Positions 1 through 8,631 of a stretch of DNA of 64,000 nt are shown piece by piece. The position numbers and the translations under genes were made by a program. The notes under the pieces were generated by a model. That model saw nothing but the letters and a program-made list of their open reading frames with translations, was not told the origin of the DNA and searched no databases. The stretch comes from CAYSRJ01 sp964521865. GTDB taxonomy: Bacteria > Spirochaetota > B62-G9 > DRHN01. The stretch is taken from the NCBI GenBank assembly GCA_964521865.1, contig CAZFTJ010000023.1, forward strand, positions 1-64,000, written 5' to 3'. Every line of letters begins with the position of its first letter. The stretch's first letter is position 1.

Positions 1-893
1 GTTATCTGAAGGGTCGTTTCAATTATGTTATGCTTCTCATACAGGTACCTGCTTATTTTTTTAAATAATTCATGTTGATTATTTGTACTTATTTCATAGT
101 CACTCAGATTAATATGTGCTGTATATACAACTTTATCTGGTGTAATTGCCCATAAATGTGCATGGGATAATTTTATCACCTCAGGGAAGGTGTTTCTAAT
201 ATCCTTATCAATTATGTCAACTGTCAATCCTGTTGGAGCCATCTCCAAAAATATCATGCCGGATTCTTTTAAAATTCCCCACGCCCAATATATTATCACG
301 GCAGAGATTAAAAAGCTCACTACAGGATCGATGAAATCCCAACCGGAATAGTAAATTATTATTGCAGCAATAAATATTCCTATGGATGAAACAGTATCGG
401 CAATCATATGATAAAATACACCTTTAATGTTTAAATCTTCTTTATGACTTCCGTACAGAATAATTATGCTTACAAGGTTTACCATGAGCCCTATACCGGC
501 AACCAGAAGCATCTGCAGGGCTTCGACATCCCTAGGGTGAATAATCCTCATGATTGATTCGTAAATGATTATTGCGGATACAATAAGCAAAACAATGCCG
601 TTGATAAATGCAGCTAATATCTCTGCTCTATAAAGTCCAAAGGTTTTATGGTGACATGGCGGTTTTCTCGCGATATGTATTGCAACTATTCCTATGGCGA
701 TTGCAAAGCAGTGTGTAAACATATGACCGCCATCGCTTATCAAGGCAATGCTGTTGGTGAGAAGGCCGCCAATAAATTCGAGCACCATCACTGCGGATGT
801 AATTATGAGGGATATTAGAAGCTTTCTTTTTTCGACTGATCGATATTCAAACAAATCTTCGGATAATTTACTCTTCAAATGTTTGTCTTTCAT
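1..893 (-). CDS. Cation diffusion facilitator (CDF) family metal efflux protein, partial
   Basis: The reading frame runs leftward from an ATG at 893 and is still open at the window edge, so about 297 codons are visible and the C-terminus is missing. It starts MKDKHLKSKL and has the CDF signature NSIALISDGGHMFTH in an early membrane segment, where the Asp and His residues form the transport metal site. Several more hydrophobic segments follow, then a soluble C-terminal part with a LSHAHLWAI stretch typical of the CDF cytoplasmic domain. The family exports Zn2+, Co2+, Cd2+ or Fe2+ in exchange for protons; the metal cannot be told here. It lies 45 bases downstream of a PadR regulator on the same strand. 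No strong ribosome site precedes the ATG; an in-frame TTG lies three codons upstream. Confidence 0.9.
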   Translation of the reverse strand, partial: MKDKHLKSKLSEDLFEYRSVEKRKLLISLIITSAVMVLEFIGGLLTNSIALISDGGHMFTHCFAIAIGIVAIHIARKPPCHHKTFGLYRAEILAAFINGIVLLIVSAIIIYESIMRIIHPRDVEALQMLLVAGIGLMVNLVSIIILYGSHKEDLNIKGVFYHMIADTVSSIGIFIAAIIIYYSGWDFIDPVVSFLISAVIIYWAWGILKESGMIFLEMAPTGLTVDIIDKDIRNTFPEVIKLSHAHLWAITPDKVVYTAHINLSDYEISTNNQHELFKKISRYLYEKHNIIETTLQI

Positions 894-938
894 AAATAAC
901 AATCGAATATATATTCTGTATCGATCCGGCACTGCCAA

Positions 939-1265
939 TTATACATCCTGGCTCTCATCTTCTAACAATTCATCAAATAATTCATTTATCTTTGACTTCG
1001 ATTCCTCAAGGGTTTCACGTCCTTTTTTTGTAATCGAGTAATACTTCCTTATTTTGCCTCTAACATTTATCTCTTTTACCCGTAAGTACCCTTTTTTATG
1101 AAGCTTATGAAATACAGGATAAAGTGTGCCGAAAGAAATATTGTAACCGTGTCTTTTCAACTCATTCTGAAATTCCTGACCATAAATAGGTTCCTTGTTT
1201 GCATGATAGAGTATATGTAATTTGATAAATCCTAAAAGAAAGTCGCGTGTTAGATCATCGCCCAT
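939..1265 (-). CDS. PadR-family transcriptional regulator
   Basis: This 108-residue protein has the PadR winged-helix fold: motif YGQEFQNELKRHGYNISFGTLYPVFHKLHKKGYL is the recognition-helix region (residues about 28-62, the central part being SFGTLYPVFHKLHKKGYL) followed by a wing and YYSITKKGRETLEE. The C-terminal helix is short, as in small subfamily-1 PadR proteins. Such proteins are ligand-responsive repressors, often next to an efflux pump. Here it sits between an MFS transporter (upstream) and a CDF metal exporter (downstream) on the same strand, which suggests local control of export. A perfect 14-bp palindrome lies 24 bases upstream of its start and is a candidate autoregulatory operator. 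Confidence 0.9.
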   Translation of the reverse strand: MGDDLTRDFLLGFIKLHILYHANKEPIYGQEFQNELKRHGYNISFGTLYPVFHKLHKKGYLRVKEINVRGKIRKYYSITKKGRETLEESKSKINELFDELLEDESQDV

Positions 1266-1289
1266 TTTTTTATTTCTATATTGTTATAT

Positions 1290-1303
1290 CATCAGTACTG
1301 ATG
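1290..1303. promoter_or_regulatory. Candidate PadR operator: perfect 14-bp palindrome
   Basis: CATCAGTACTGATG is its own reverse complement and lies in the 39-base gap between the MFS transporter stop and the PadR start. Its position suits autoregulation by PadR. Binding is inferred from position and symmetry only; it does not closely match the ATGT-N-ACAT operators known for some PadR proteins. Confidence 0.45.
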
Positions 1304-1304
1304 C

Positions 1305-2498
1305 TTAAACATTACTACTCTTCGGTTGGAAAAAAAGGCTTATGATGAAGATCAGAAATCCAAACAGACTCAAACTGGCTGATACAGTAAACGCCCATTT
1401 GCTTCCATACATATCCCACATTGTACCCATGATCAGAGAAGCGGGAAATAGGGCGAGCCCAATACCGGTGTTGAATATACCAAAGGCTGTTGCTCTGTTT
1501 TCCGGACCAACGAGATCTGCAATGTATGCCCTGAAGATCCCCTCCGAGAGCCCATAGTAAACTCCATACGTGCCGAACAAAAGCCAAACCATCCAGAGTT
1601 GATTGGCAAACCCAAAGAGAGAATAGATGATGGCATAGTAGATGAATGAAATGACAATAACCGGTGTTCTTCCAATCTTGTCAGAAAGAGTACCGAATAC
1701 AGGAGATGATATAGTGCACACTCCATTGTATACTATCCAGATCACCGGAATTAAGGCAACTGCAAGGCCTGTTTCCCGTGCTTTCAGAATAAGGAAGGCA
1801 TTGGAGGAATTTCCCAGTTGAAATATGATAATAGAAATCAAAAAAACAATAAAGGGGGTGTTCCTTATACCAACCTTTTTTTCACCCGATTTGCCTTTTT
1901 CCTTTAGAAAAGCCGTTTCTCTGGCAAATTTAATGAAAAACAGGGCAGCTACACCGGGTATCACTGAGAACAGAAATACCAAACGGACATTGTTATTTGA
2001 GTAAGCAAGGACAAGCATTGCGAGCAGAGGGCCGCCTATTGCACCAATTCTATCCATGGCTCTGTGGAAACCAAAAGCCTTTCCCTTTATGGAAGAATCT
2101 ACTGAGGTTGAAATCAGTGCGTCTCTTGCCGGGGTTCTTGCCGCTTTTCCCACACGGTCTGCAAATTTCACTGCCAAGACAGTTACCCATGTATTGGCAA
2201 AATAAAGGAATGGTTTTGAAACAGCCGAAAAGCCGTAACCAAGAAAAATAAAGAGCTTTCGTTTTTTCATCTTGTCAGAGAGTCTGCCAAATACAGTTCT
2301 TAAGAGTGATGCGGTTGCTTCTGCAATCCCTTCGATGATTCCAATGACTAACTTTGTCGTACCAATACTTACCAGAAACTCAGGGATCAAAGGGTAAATC
2401 ATCTGACTCGATAGATCGGTGAAAAGAGAGACAAATCCGAGAGAGATCACATTATGCCCTAATCGCTTTTTAATATTCTCTTCTTTAAGACGAGCCAT
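1305..2498 (-). CDS. Major facilitator superfamily transporter
   Basis: This 397-residue, strongly hydrophobic protein has about 12 predicted membrane segments and the MFS loop 2-3 motif in the form GRLSDKMKKRK, with its second-half counterpart GTLSDKIGRT. The N-terminal VSLFTDLSSQMIYPLIP stretch is characteristic of a widespread bacterial MFS drug/sugar efflux subgroup. It is the first gene of a minus-strand unit with padR and the CDF exporter. The substrate cannot be inferred from sequence. The A+T-rich upstream region (2499-2575) contains repeated GATATC/GATAT words, which may be promoter or operator elements. Confidence 0.88.
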   Translation of the reverse strand: MARLKEENIKKRLGHNVISLGFVSLFTDLSSQMIYPLIPEFLVSIGTTKLVIGIIEGIAEATASLLRTVFGRLSDKMKKRKLFIFLGYGFSAVSKPFLYFANTWVTVLAVKFADRVGKAARTPARDALISTSVDSSIKGKAFGFHRAMDRIGAIGGPLLAMLVLAYSNNNVRLVFLFSVIPGVAALFFIKFARETAFLKEKGKSGEKKVGIRNTPFIVFLISIIIFQLGNSSNAFLILKARETGLAVALIPVIWIVYNGVCTISSPVFGTLSDKIGRTPVIVISFIYYAIIYSLFGFANQLWMVWLLFGTYGVYYGLSEGIFRAYIADLVGPENRATAFGIFNTGIGLALFPASLIMGTMWDMYGSKWAFTVSASLSLFGFLIFIISLFFQPKSSNV

Positions 2499-2575
2499 AA
2501 TATCTCAATTCGATATCATATTCCGATATATAATAATATAAAGATTAATGAAATATCCGTCAAATAAAAAAATCA

Positions 2576-2598
2576 GGTTCTTCTCCGATTGAGTTGCT
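2576..2598. repeat. Left terminal inverted repeat of ISL3 element
   Basis: It begins GGTTCTTCTCC and ends GTTGCT, matching the reverse complement of 3881-3903 except in the six central bases. It overlaps the last two to three bases of the transposase gene (stop codon at 2597-2599). Confidence 0.88.
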
Positions 2599-3796
2599 AC
2601 GTAAAGGCATCTTTGATAACAAGAGAAAAATATTCTATATCATGAAACCCATACGCTTTACGCTTAATAACCTTGATCTTGTTATTCATACCCTCAATAA
2701 AACTTGCATGTATGGGATACATACAATGATTGATAATCCCATAGGCATACCTGACGAGTGTCCTGGCAAAATCCATCAAGGGCTTAACGTTACTTTCATG
2801 CGCTATGCTGCACCAATGAGCAATAGCTTTTTCTGCCCATCTCGGATACCGGTATTCCCAGAGCTTTTTAAGATAATCCTTCAGAATATAGGCCGTCGCA
2901 ATACTCTTGTTCAAGTCAAGCAGCTGCTTGAGTCTCGGCTTTTCCTCAGGAGTTATATTTTGATTGTTTTTCAGCAGAAGATATCCCGTTCCTTTTATTA
3001 CTGCTTCTCCCGATTTCTCCGCCTCCCTGTATTCCATATTCCTGACCCTGTCTATAACTCTGCCAAAAAAAGCAACAACATGAAACGCATCAAATACAAT
3101 CCTGGCAGTGGGACAGCTCTCTGTAATCGCTTTGATGTACGGGTCCCACATATCTATCGCAACAGCCTCGATCGATTCTCTCTCTTCATCAGAAAGAGAA
3201 TCAAAAAAGGCTTTCAGGGATTCATACGTCCTATCTTTTTGTACCCCAAGGACTCTCCCGCTATCCCAATCAGCTATGATGGTCAGATACGTATGTCTCT
3301 TTTTGAGCGATATCTCGTCTATAACAATGATCCTGGGCTTGACTCTCTCCTCATGAGAATACTTGTCCTGAAGATGGCGTTTGTGTATCTCCTTCACCGT
3401 CTTCCAGTCAATATCAAGATGTTCTGCTACTTCGGTTATGGTCATATACTTGCACAGATCAACAATATAGGCCGAAAGTCTCCTCGTCACCCTTTCATAG
3501 CGATTCATCAGCGGAAGCTCTTCTATCACATTACCGCATACCGTGCACCGAACAGTCCTGTATATGACGGAGATAAACGTCTTTGCTTCAAATATGTTCA
3601 GATCCCGTATGGTTCTCTTATTATACGAGTGAATCCTCTTTGTACCTTTTTTACATCTATAGCATACAGGAATATATCTCTCATCAGGTCTTACTCTTAT
3701 CTTTACAGTTTTTATGTCTTTATCTTCTGTTACTGTTTGCCGCAAAACTGTTACTCGACAAAACTTGAAAAATGGTTTAACTTGAATTTCGGACAT
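2597..3796 (-). CDS. ISL3-family transposase
   Basis: This 399-residue DDE transposase has an N-terminal zinc-finger-like region (CYRCKK and CTVCGN, residues about 45-90), a helix-turn-helix (ITEVAEHLDIDWKTVKEIH), and an RNase H-like core. Its acidic residues are visible as VIDEIS, AIDMWDPY and VFDAFHV, and a C-terminal EGMNNKIKVIKRKAYGF carries the catalytic Glu. The length fits the ISL3 family (about 400 aa). No frameshift or stop interrupts it. The long plus-strand open frame over the same DNA (2594-3847) is an antisense shadow. Confidence 0.95.
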   Translation of the reverse strand: MSEIQVKPFFKFCRVTVLRQTVTEDKDIKTVKIRVRPDERYIPVCYRCKKGTKRIHSYNKRTIRDLNIFEAKTFISVIYRTVRCTVCGNVIEELPLMNRYERVTRRLSAYIVDLCKYMTITEVAEHLDIDWKTVKEIHKRHLQDKYSHEERVKPRIIVIDEISLKKRHTYLTIIADWDSGRVLGVQKDRTYESLKAFFDSLSDEERESIEAVAIDMWDPYIKAITESCPTARIVFDAFHVVAFFGRVIDRVRNMEYREAEKSGEAVIKGTGYLLLKNNQNITPEEKPRLKQLLDLNKSIATAYILKDYLKKLWEYRYPRWAEKAIAHWCSIAHESNVKPLMDFARTLVRYAYGIINHCMYPIHASFIEGMNNKIKVIKRKAYGFHDIEYFSLVIKDAFT

Positions 3797-3880
3797 CGTC
3801 TATCTCCTCCTGGATACTTGTTTGGGATAAAACATCATATCCAGTAAAGATGGCGATGTCCATTATTTATATCATTTTAT

Positions 3881-3903
3881 AGCAACCTATTTGGAGAAGA
3901 ACC
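3881..3903. repeat. Right terminal inverted repeat of ISL3 element
   Basis: Read on the minus strand it begins GGTTCTTCTCC and ends GTTGCT, the partner of 2576-2598. The adjoining DNA at 3904 enters an open frame encoding part of a sulfide:quinone oxidoreductase. Confidence 0.88.
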
Positions 3904-4197
3904 AGAAATGTAAAGATAGAGGTCGTAACCCCTGAAAAATTACCAATGGGCGTTGCGGGACAGGAAATTGGGAATATAGTGGGGTCTCTTCTTCAAAGCA
4001 GAGGGATTCGTTTTGCGCCCGAACATCAGACAGACCGTATTGACCCCACAAAGAAAGAAATACATTTTCAGGATGATGAGATGTTCTCCTATGATTTTCT
4101 TATCGGAATTTTCCCGGTGAAAATGAAAAGGCCGAGCAGATTTCGGCACTGGGTGAAGGTTCGATTTGAAAAGTGGTGGCTACGGAAATGGTTTTAA
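3904..4197 (+). pseudogene. Sulfide:quinone oxidoreductase remnant, cut by the insertion sequence
   Basis: Directly after the insertion sequence the frame reads RNVKIEVVTPEKLPMGVAGQ, then SRGIRFAPEHQTDRI and PTKKEIHFQDDEMFSYDFLIGI, which matches the middle (second FAD/NAD-fold strand region) of SQR-type flavoproteins. After about 58 residues the sequence jumps to HWVKVRFEKWWLRKWF, which resembles the membrane-associated SQR C-terminus. So the 5' part is missing at the element boundary, and an internal segment including the quinone-site region is deleted. No SQR-like sequence is visible in the short stretch to the left of the element. SQR oxidises sulfide and passes electrons to quinone; this remnant cannot. 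The 285 bases between it and nifS show nothing recognisable. Confidence 0.75.
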
Positions 4198-4482
4198 CAC
4201 GGTAAGTGCATCAATGAAGGCACGGATGATCAGTGATGTAATAAAAAAACAGTGCACATCCCGTCTATTATATGTAATTTCTTTTTTCTATATGTCCCCC
4301 CGAGTGGTTTGATTCCTCTTCCCCAAAGTCCCCACATTTGAGCAGGGCATTATTTAGAGTGGATAATACATGGGTTCATCAATTGGAAGGATTATACTGA
4401 CATGAATATGGAAAAAAGTTAAAATTAAATTAATTGTCAATACCAACCATTCTTATTATCTCGTATACAGGAGATAGAATAG

Positions 4483-4794
4483 ATGGAAAAAATTTATCTG
4501 GACAACAACGCAACGACCATTGTCGATCCCCTTGTCAAAGATGCGATGCAGCCATTTTTCAGTGAAATGTACGGGAATCCAAACTCTCTCCATGTTTTCG
4601 GTATTGAGGTGCATCCATACATGAACCTCGCTTTCGACCGTCTCTATACAGGTATAAATGCAGAGGATAAAGATGATATTATTTTAAATAGCTGCGCCAC
4701 AGAGGGGAATAATACAGTCATCAAAGGAGTATACTACAAACATATATTCAATGAGGAGATTTTATTAAAACGAGGAGGGAGTAACTATTTATGA
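4483..4794 (+). pseudogene. Truncated cysteine desulfurase (NifS/IscS-like) N-terminal fragment
   Basis: The first about 86 residues (MEKIYLDNNATTIVDP, YGNPNSLHVFG, CATEGNNTVIKG) are the N-terminal arm of a NifS-type PLP enzyme, normally about 390 residues. The PLP-binding Lys and active-site Cys regions are absent. From about 4748 the frame reads through what is clearly the leader and ribosome site of the next gene, giving a meaningless tail and a stop (TGA) that overlaps the ATG of the RuBisCO-like gene. The fusion point probably marks a recombination joint between a former nifS locus and the catabolic island. The fragment's own start and leader are intact and could supply transcription to the island. 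Confidence 0.82.
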
Positions 4795-6152
4795 AAGAAA
4801 CTGAAGTGAAGAGAGTATACGACCCTGTTATTTTTCAAAATGCGCTTGACGGTATCGACATGAAAAACCATATCGTTGCAACCTACTACATGAGGGACCG
4901 CCTGCCCGGTGTTGATTTTATCGATCACTACAAGCTGATAGAGTCGATCGCTATCGAGGGTTCGACAGGTTCATGGCAGAGAGTCGAAGAGGAGTCTGAT
5001 GAGGTCCGCCGGATGCTCTCCGGCAAACTGGTCGGATATTTTGAAATTCCCGAATCCGACGAGTTTACAAAGAGTGCGGTCATTCAGCTTGCATTTCCGA
5101 TAAATGCCTGGCATGACAACGTGCCGATGATGCTGCTCTCAATTGCGGGAAACTGTTTTGCGTACTCTCAGAAGATAAGGCTGCTCGACGTTATCTTCCC
5201 GGAAAATATGGTGAAGAACTTCAAAGGTCCGAAGTTCGGTGTCGAGGGAACGAGGAAGCTGCTTGGCATCGATAACCGTCCGCTTTCACTGCACATAATC
5301 AAGCCGAAGATGGGCATGACGCCGAAACAGACCGGTGATCAGGTGTATCAAACGGCTATCGGCGGTGCCGATATGGCGAAGGATGACGAGATGACCTCCG
5401 ACACGTACAACAACGATTTCAGAGATCGGCTCAAGTATGTCATGGATGCCATCGACAGGGCGGAGAAGAAAACTGGCAAGAGGATGATTTACTTCTGTTC
5501 CATTACGGACGAAGTTTCCAGACTCCACGGCAAGGCGCGGGAGGCGGTGAAGCTCGGAGCAAACGGTATTCTCATTACCTATTCGGTCGGTCTGTCCGCA
5601 ATAAGAGAAGTGACGAGCGACCCGGAAATAAACATCCCGGTGATGGTCCATAATTCTCACATGATTGCAGCAATGGATTCAATTTCATGGCCCGTTTTTA
5701 CGAAACTTTTACGGCTCTGCGGTGCCGATCAAACACTTACCCCGACCTACTGGTCGAGTATCCCGATGGTAAGCCTCGAAGAGGGAATACGCTGTCAGCA
5801 TGTTGCCCAGGCGCCCTTTTTCGGCTTCAACAAGATGTGGTCGATGCCTGCTGCCGGCACATACCCCGGGCTCGCCCCGATTCTGATCTCCGAGTACGGG
5901 TGTGATATTATAATACCGTCGGGCGGCGGTATGCTCGGGCATCCTGACGGGTACACCGCCGGCGCACAGGCATGGCAGCAGGCCATTGCCTCGGTGATGG
6001 AGGGCGTGCATATTGCGGAGTATGCAAGACGTCATGAGAACAATGCTCTCAGACGTGCTCTCGAGAAATGGGGATATCTCGATAGACCGGCAACTCCGTG
6101 GCTTAGAGTCGCACCGAAGTTCCATCCGAAGCCGTTCAAGATCGAGGGTTAG
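4791..6152 (+). CDS. RuBisCO-like protein (form IV type)
   Basis: This 453-residue protein has the RuBisCO large-subunit architecture: an N-terminal alpha/beta domain (residues 1 to about 145) and a C-terminal TIM barrel. The equivalent of catalytic Lys175 is Lys171 (IIKPKMGMT). The metal-binding set is complete as GGADMAKDDE, with Lys197, Asp199 and Glu200 matching the carbamylated Lys201, Asp203 and Glu204. A phosphate-site-like SGGGMLGHPDG follows at 377-387. The loop-6 lysine of true RuBisCO (GKLEG) is missing; the region around 312-330 (DQTLTPTYWSSIP) has no lysine. The protein should therefore enolise and perhaps decarboxylate or hydrolyse a 2-/3-oxo acid rather than fix CO2. Some such proteins act in apiose catabolism as 3-oxo-isoapionate-type decarboxylases. 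The start has a good site (GAGGAGGG) nine bases upstream. It heads the island. Confidence 0.93.
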   Translation: MKETEVKRVYDPVIFQNALDGIDMKNHIVATYYMRDRLPGVDFIDHYKLIESIAIEGSTGSWQRVEEESDEVRRMLSGKLVGYFEIPESDEFTKSAVIQLAFPINAWHDNVPMMLLSIAGNCFAYSQKIRLLDVIFPENMVKNFKGPKFGVEGTRKLLGIDNRPLSLHIIKPKMGMTPKQTGDQVYQTAIGGADMAKDDEMTSDTYNNDFRDRLKYVMDAIDRAEKKTGKRMIYFCSITDEVSRLHGKAREAVKLGANGILITYSVGLSAIREVTSDPEINIPVMVHNSHMIAAMDSISWPVFTKLLRLCGADQTLTPTYWSSIPMVSLEEGIRCQHVAQAPFFGFNKMWSMPAAGTYPGLAPILISEYGCDIIIPSGGGMLGHPDGYTAGAQAWQQAIASVMEGVHIAEYARRHENNALRRALEKWGYLDRPATPWLRVAPKFHPKPFKIEG

Positions 6153-6241
6153 ACGATGGTTGCGCTCACATCAAAGGTTGAAAATCTTGACGGCGTCGCA
6201 TCGGCAGGATTTGTCAGGAAGTTTTTTTGGGAGATATATAA

Positions 6242-7531
6242 ATGGCGGTTGAAATAAAGATGCCGCGCCTCAGCCAGACCACGGATGAGGTTCGGTTCAT
6301 ACGATGGCTCGTTCGAGAAGGGGATACGGTGAAAAAGGGAGACCCTCTCTGTGAAGTGGAAACCGACAAGGTGACTATGGAGGTCGAGAGTTTTACGGGA
6401 GGCAGGGTGCTCGAGCTTATTACCCCTCCGGATACCGTCGTCGATGCCGGAACGGTTATAGCCGTTCTGGGGGAGGGTGGGGAACAATTTGAAAAAAAAT
6501 CTTTGAAAGAACAGGGGCGGAAACCGGAATCGCAGTTCGATGAAACTGCCAAAGCTGAAGTAAAATCGAACGTCCCTGAAGACACAAGCGGGCGTATAAA
6601 ATCCGTACACGCAGATTCAATCGATCGCAGTATACGAAGCACTGAAGCGACGGTCGGCGTCAGGGCCACACCTCTCGTCAGAAATATCGCACACAAAAAG
6701 GGGATCGACCTGCGGCTTGTACGGGGCACTGGACCGGGCGGACTTGTTACCAGGCGTGATTTGGAGCTGTTCAGACAACGGGTGGCGTCGCACAAGCCTG
6801 CAGCCGGGGCTTCGGAGGAAGTTCCTTCGGCGGCGGCTGAGAAAATACCGGCCGCAGGCCCGGGTATCCATGAGCTCAGTCCTTCGCAGGCGGCCGTTGC
6901 ACGAAACATGACACGAAGCAAGTCGGTGATTCCGCACTACTACCTGAAAACCGCTGTGTATGCGGATCACATGATTGAGACGATCGAACAAAGCAGACGG
7001 CGTGCGGAGGGAAAACTCTCCGTGTATTCGCTTTTCATATATGCTGCTGCAGGAGCGCTGCACGCGCATCCGGAGCTCAACGGCGTTTTCAGGGAAGATC
7101 GCGTCGTTCGTACGGAGGATATACATATAGGATTTGCCGTCGAATCGGGCCCGGAACTCTATGTTCCCGTTTTATGGAATGCAGGTCGTAAGAGCGTGGA
7201 GGAGATAGATTCGGAGGTAAAGCGGCTCGCAGCAAAGGCGAAAAGCGGAACGCTCGATCCGCAGGATATTCGCGGCGGTACGTTTACGGTGACCAATCTG
7301 GGCATCTATGCTGTCGATGAATTCTATGCCATTATTAACTATCCGCAGCTCGGTATACTGGCCATGGGAACGATCGGGAAAACGATTTTCATAGACGAGA
7401 ACAACGCTATGAGAATCAGAAGCGTCTGCACCGTAACCGGAAGCTTCGACCATCGCTGCGTGAACGGAGCGCTCGGCGCGAAATTCCTTAAAACATTCAG
7501 GCAGATTATGGAGGGAGTGCAGGGAGGATGA
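6242..7531 (+). CDS. 2-oxoacid/acetoin dehydrogenase-type E2 (dihydrolipoyl acyltransferase)
   Basis: This 429-residue E2 has three parts: an N-terminal lipoyl domain (residues 1-78, lipoyl Lys43 in ETDKVTMEV), a peripheral subunit-binding domain (about 138-175, RATPLVRNIAHKKGIDL and GTGPGGLVTRRDLE), and a catalytic acyltransferase domain. The linkers between them are polar and Ala/Pro-rich. The active-site motif is DHRCVNGALG: His404 is present, but the Asp usual in DHRxxDG is Asn408. E2 passes an acyl group from E1 to coenzyme A. Its stop overlaps the start of the E1alpha gene (ATGA), so the two are translationally coupled. No E3 (dihydrolipoamide dehydrogenase) is encoded nearby, so a shared E3 must serve. 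Confidence 0.92.
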   Translation: MAVEIKMPRLSQTTDEVRFIRWLVREGDTVKKGDPLCEVETDKVTMEVESFTGGRVLELITPPDTVVDAGTVIAVLGEGGEQFEKKSLKEQGRKPESQFDETAKAEVKSNVPEDTSGRIKSVHADSIDRSIRSTEATVGVRATPLVRNIAHKKGIDLRLVRGTGPGGLVTRRDLELFRQRVASHKPAAGASEEVPSAAAEKIPAAGPGIHELSPSQAAVARNMTRSKSVIPHYYLKTAVYADHMIETIEQSRRRAEGKLSVYSLFIYAAAGALHAHPELNGVFREDRVVRTEDIHIGFAVESGPELYVPVLWNAGRKSVEEIDSEVKRLAAKAKSGTLDPQDIRGGTFTVTNLGIYAVDEFYAIINYPQLGILAMGTIGKTIFIDENNAMRIRSVCTVTGSFDHRCVNGALGAKFLKTFRQIMEGVQGG

Positions 7532-8526
7532 AAAACGAGCGGGTAATCGATGAGCTTGGAAAATCAAAGGCGGTTGATATGTTCAGGACGATGCTCGAGA
7601 TTCGGGAATTCGAGGAGAAAATCCGCTTCCTCTTCCTGGAGGGGAAGATGCCTGGCACCGTGCATCAGTATATCGGCATGGAGGCCTGCGCAGTTGGGGT
7701 GTGCGCTGCTCTTGAAGAGCATGACGTCATTGCCTCGACACATCGTCCGCACGGACATGCAATCGCACGTGGAATATCCATGGACGCGATCGCCGCCGAG
7801 CTCTACGGTAGAACAACAGGCTGCTGCAGGGGTAAGGGAGGATCGATGCATATCGGTGATCTTTCAAAGGGAATGCTTCCCGCTATCGCGATAGTAGGCG
7901 CGAACATCCCGATTGTAATGGGAATGGCGCTGTCCTTCAAGATTCGCGGGCAGAAGAGGGTCGCCGTAAGCTTTTTCGGAGACGGAGCTTCGAATGAAGG
8001 CGCCTTTCATGAGGGGCTGAATATGGCGGCGGTATACAACGTGCCTGCGGTATTTGTCTGTGAAAACAACCGGTACGGCGCTTCGACGAGCTTCAAGAGA
8101 GTATCGAGAGTCGAGAATATTGCAGAGCGCGCCATCGCCTACGGTATGCCCGGGGATAGTGCGGACGGTATGGACGTGCTCGACGTCTATGAACATGCAA
8201 GGAAGGCGGTTGACAGGGCGCGAGAGGGTAGAGGGCCGACATTGCTCGAGCTGAAAACATTCAGATTATGCGGGCATTCCCGCCGGGATCCGAACAAGTA
8301 CATGAGCGACGAAGAGAAGGAATACTGGGAAAAAAAGGACCCGATACCATTTTTCGAGAAGAAACTGCTGAATGAGAAACTGATGGAAAGCGGCGAAATA
8401 TCCGGTCTTCGGGAAGATGCTGCAAAAAGGGTGGAGCAGGCGATTGCATTCGGCCAGACGAGCCCGGAGCCGGCCCCGGAAGATACGCTCAGGGATTTCT
8501 ATGTGAACATGGATGTGCCGGAGTGA
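7528..8526 (+). CDS. Thiamine diphosphate-dependent dehydrogenase E1 alpha subunit (AcoA/PdhA-like)
   Basis: This 332-residue protein carries the thiamine-diphosphate motif GDGASNEGAFHEGLNM ending at ENN (residues 151-181) and the substrate-side HRPHGH (72-77). The GCCRGKGGSMHIGD and GMLPAIAIVGANIPI stretches are typical of the AcoA/PdhA alpha family. The length matches acetoin or short pyruvate dehydrogenase alpha subunits. It would decarboxylate a 2-oxo acid, or cleave an acyloin, with the beta subunit, and pass the acyl group to the E2 encoded just upstream. The E2-E1alpha-E1beta order differs from the usual E1alpha-E1beta-E2. The substrate is probably an intermediate of the neighbouring sugar pathway. 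Confidence 0.92.
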   Translation: MKNERVIDELGKSKAVDMFRTMLEIREFEEKIRFLFLEGKMPGTVHQYIGMEACAVGVCAALEEHDVIASTHRPHGHAIARGISMDAIAAELYGRTTGCCRGKGGSMHIGDLSKGMLPAIAIVGANIPIVMGMALSFKIRGQKRVAVSFFGDGASNEGAFHEGLNMAAVYNVPAVFVCENNRYGASTSFKRVSRVENIAERAIAYGMPGDSADGMDVLDVYEHARKAVDRAREGRGPTLLELKTFRLCGHSRRDPNKYMSDEEKEYWEKKDPIPFFEKKLLNEKLMESGEISGLREDAAKRVEQAIAFGQTSPEPAPEDTLRDFYVNMDVPE

Positions 8527-8631
8527 CCACCGGGAAATATTTTATAGTGCTTGCGGACAGCCCCGGGAAAGGCGTTTGCCGGGCGGCCCGACAGCCTGCT
8601 GGCGAGTAAAGAGATTGGACGGAGGGTGTGT

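Larger units (their letters stand above)
2576..3903 (-). mobile_element. ISL3-family insertion sequence, complete
   Basis: The element is 1328 bp and bounded by 23-bp imperfect inverted repeats (2576-2598 and 3881-3903) that share GGTTCTTCTCC at the outer end and GTTGCT at the inner end. It carries one transposase gene filling nearly the whole length. Both the ends and the transposase look intact, so it may be active or recently active. ISL3 elements normally make 8-bp target duplications; the flanking octamers here (AAAAATCA and AGAAATGT) agree at only 5 of 8 positions, so no clean duplication is visible. On its right it abuts a sulfide:quinone oxidoreductase remnant. Confidence 0.9.

Noticed and set aside
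2594..3847. 417-codon plus-strand open frame
   Set aside because: It is antisense to the intact ISL3 transposase and shows no domain pattern.
2568..3911. 8-bp target duplication of the insertion sequence
   Set aside because: The flanking octamers agree at only 5 of 8 positions, which is not convincing in such A-rich DNA.
4791..6152. Functional carbon-fixing RuBisCO
   Set aside because: The loop-6 lysine is missing and no phosphoribulokinase or small subunit is present, so carboxylation is unlikely.
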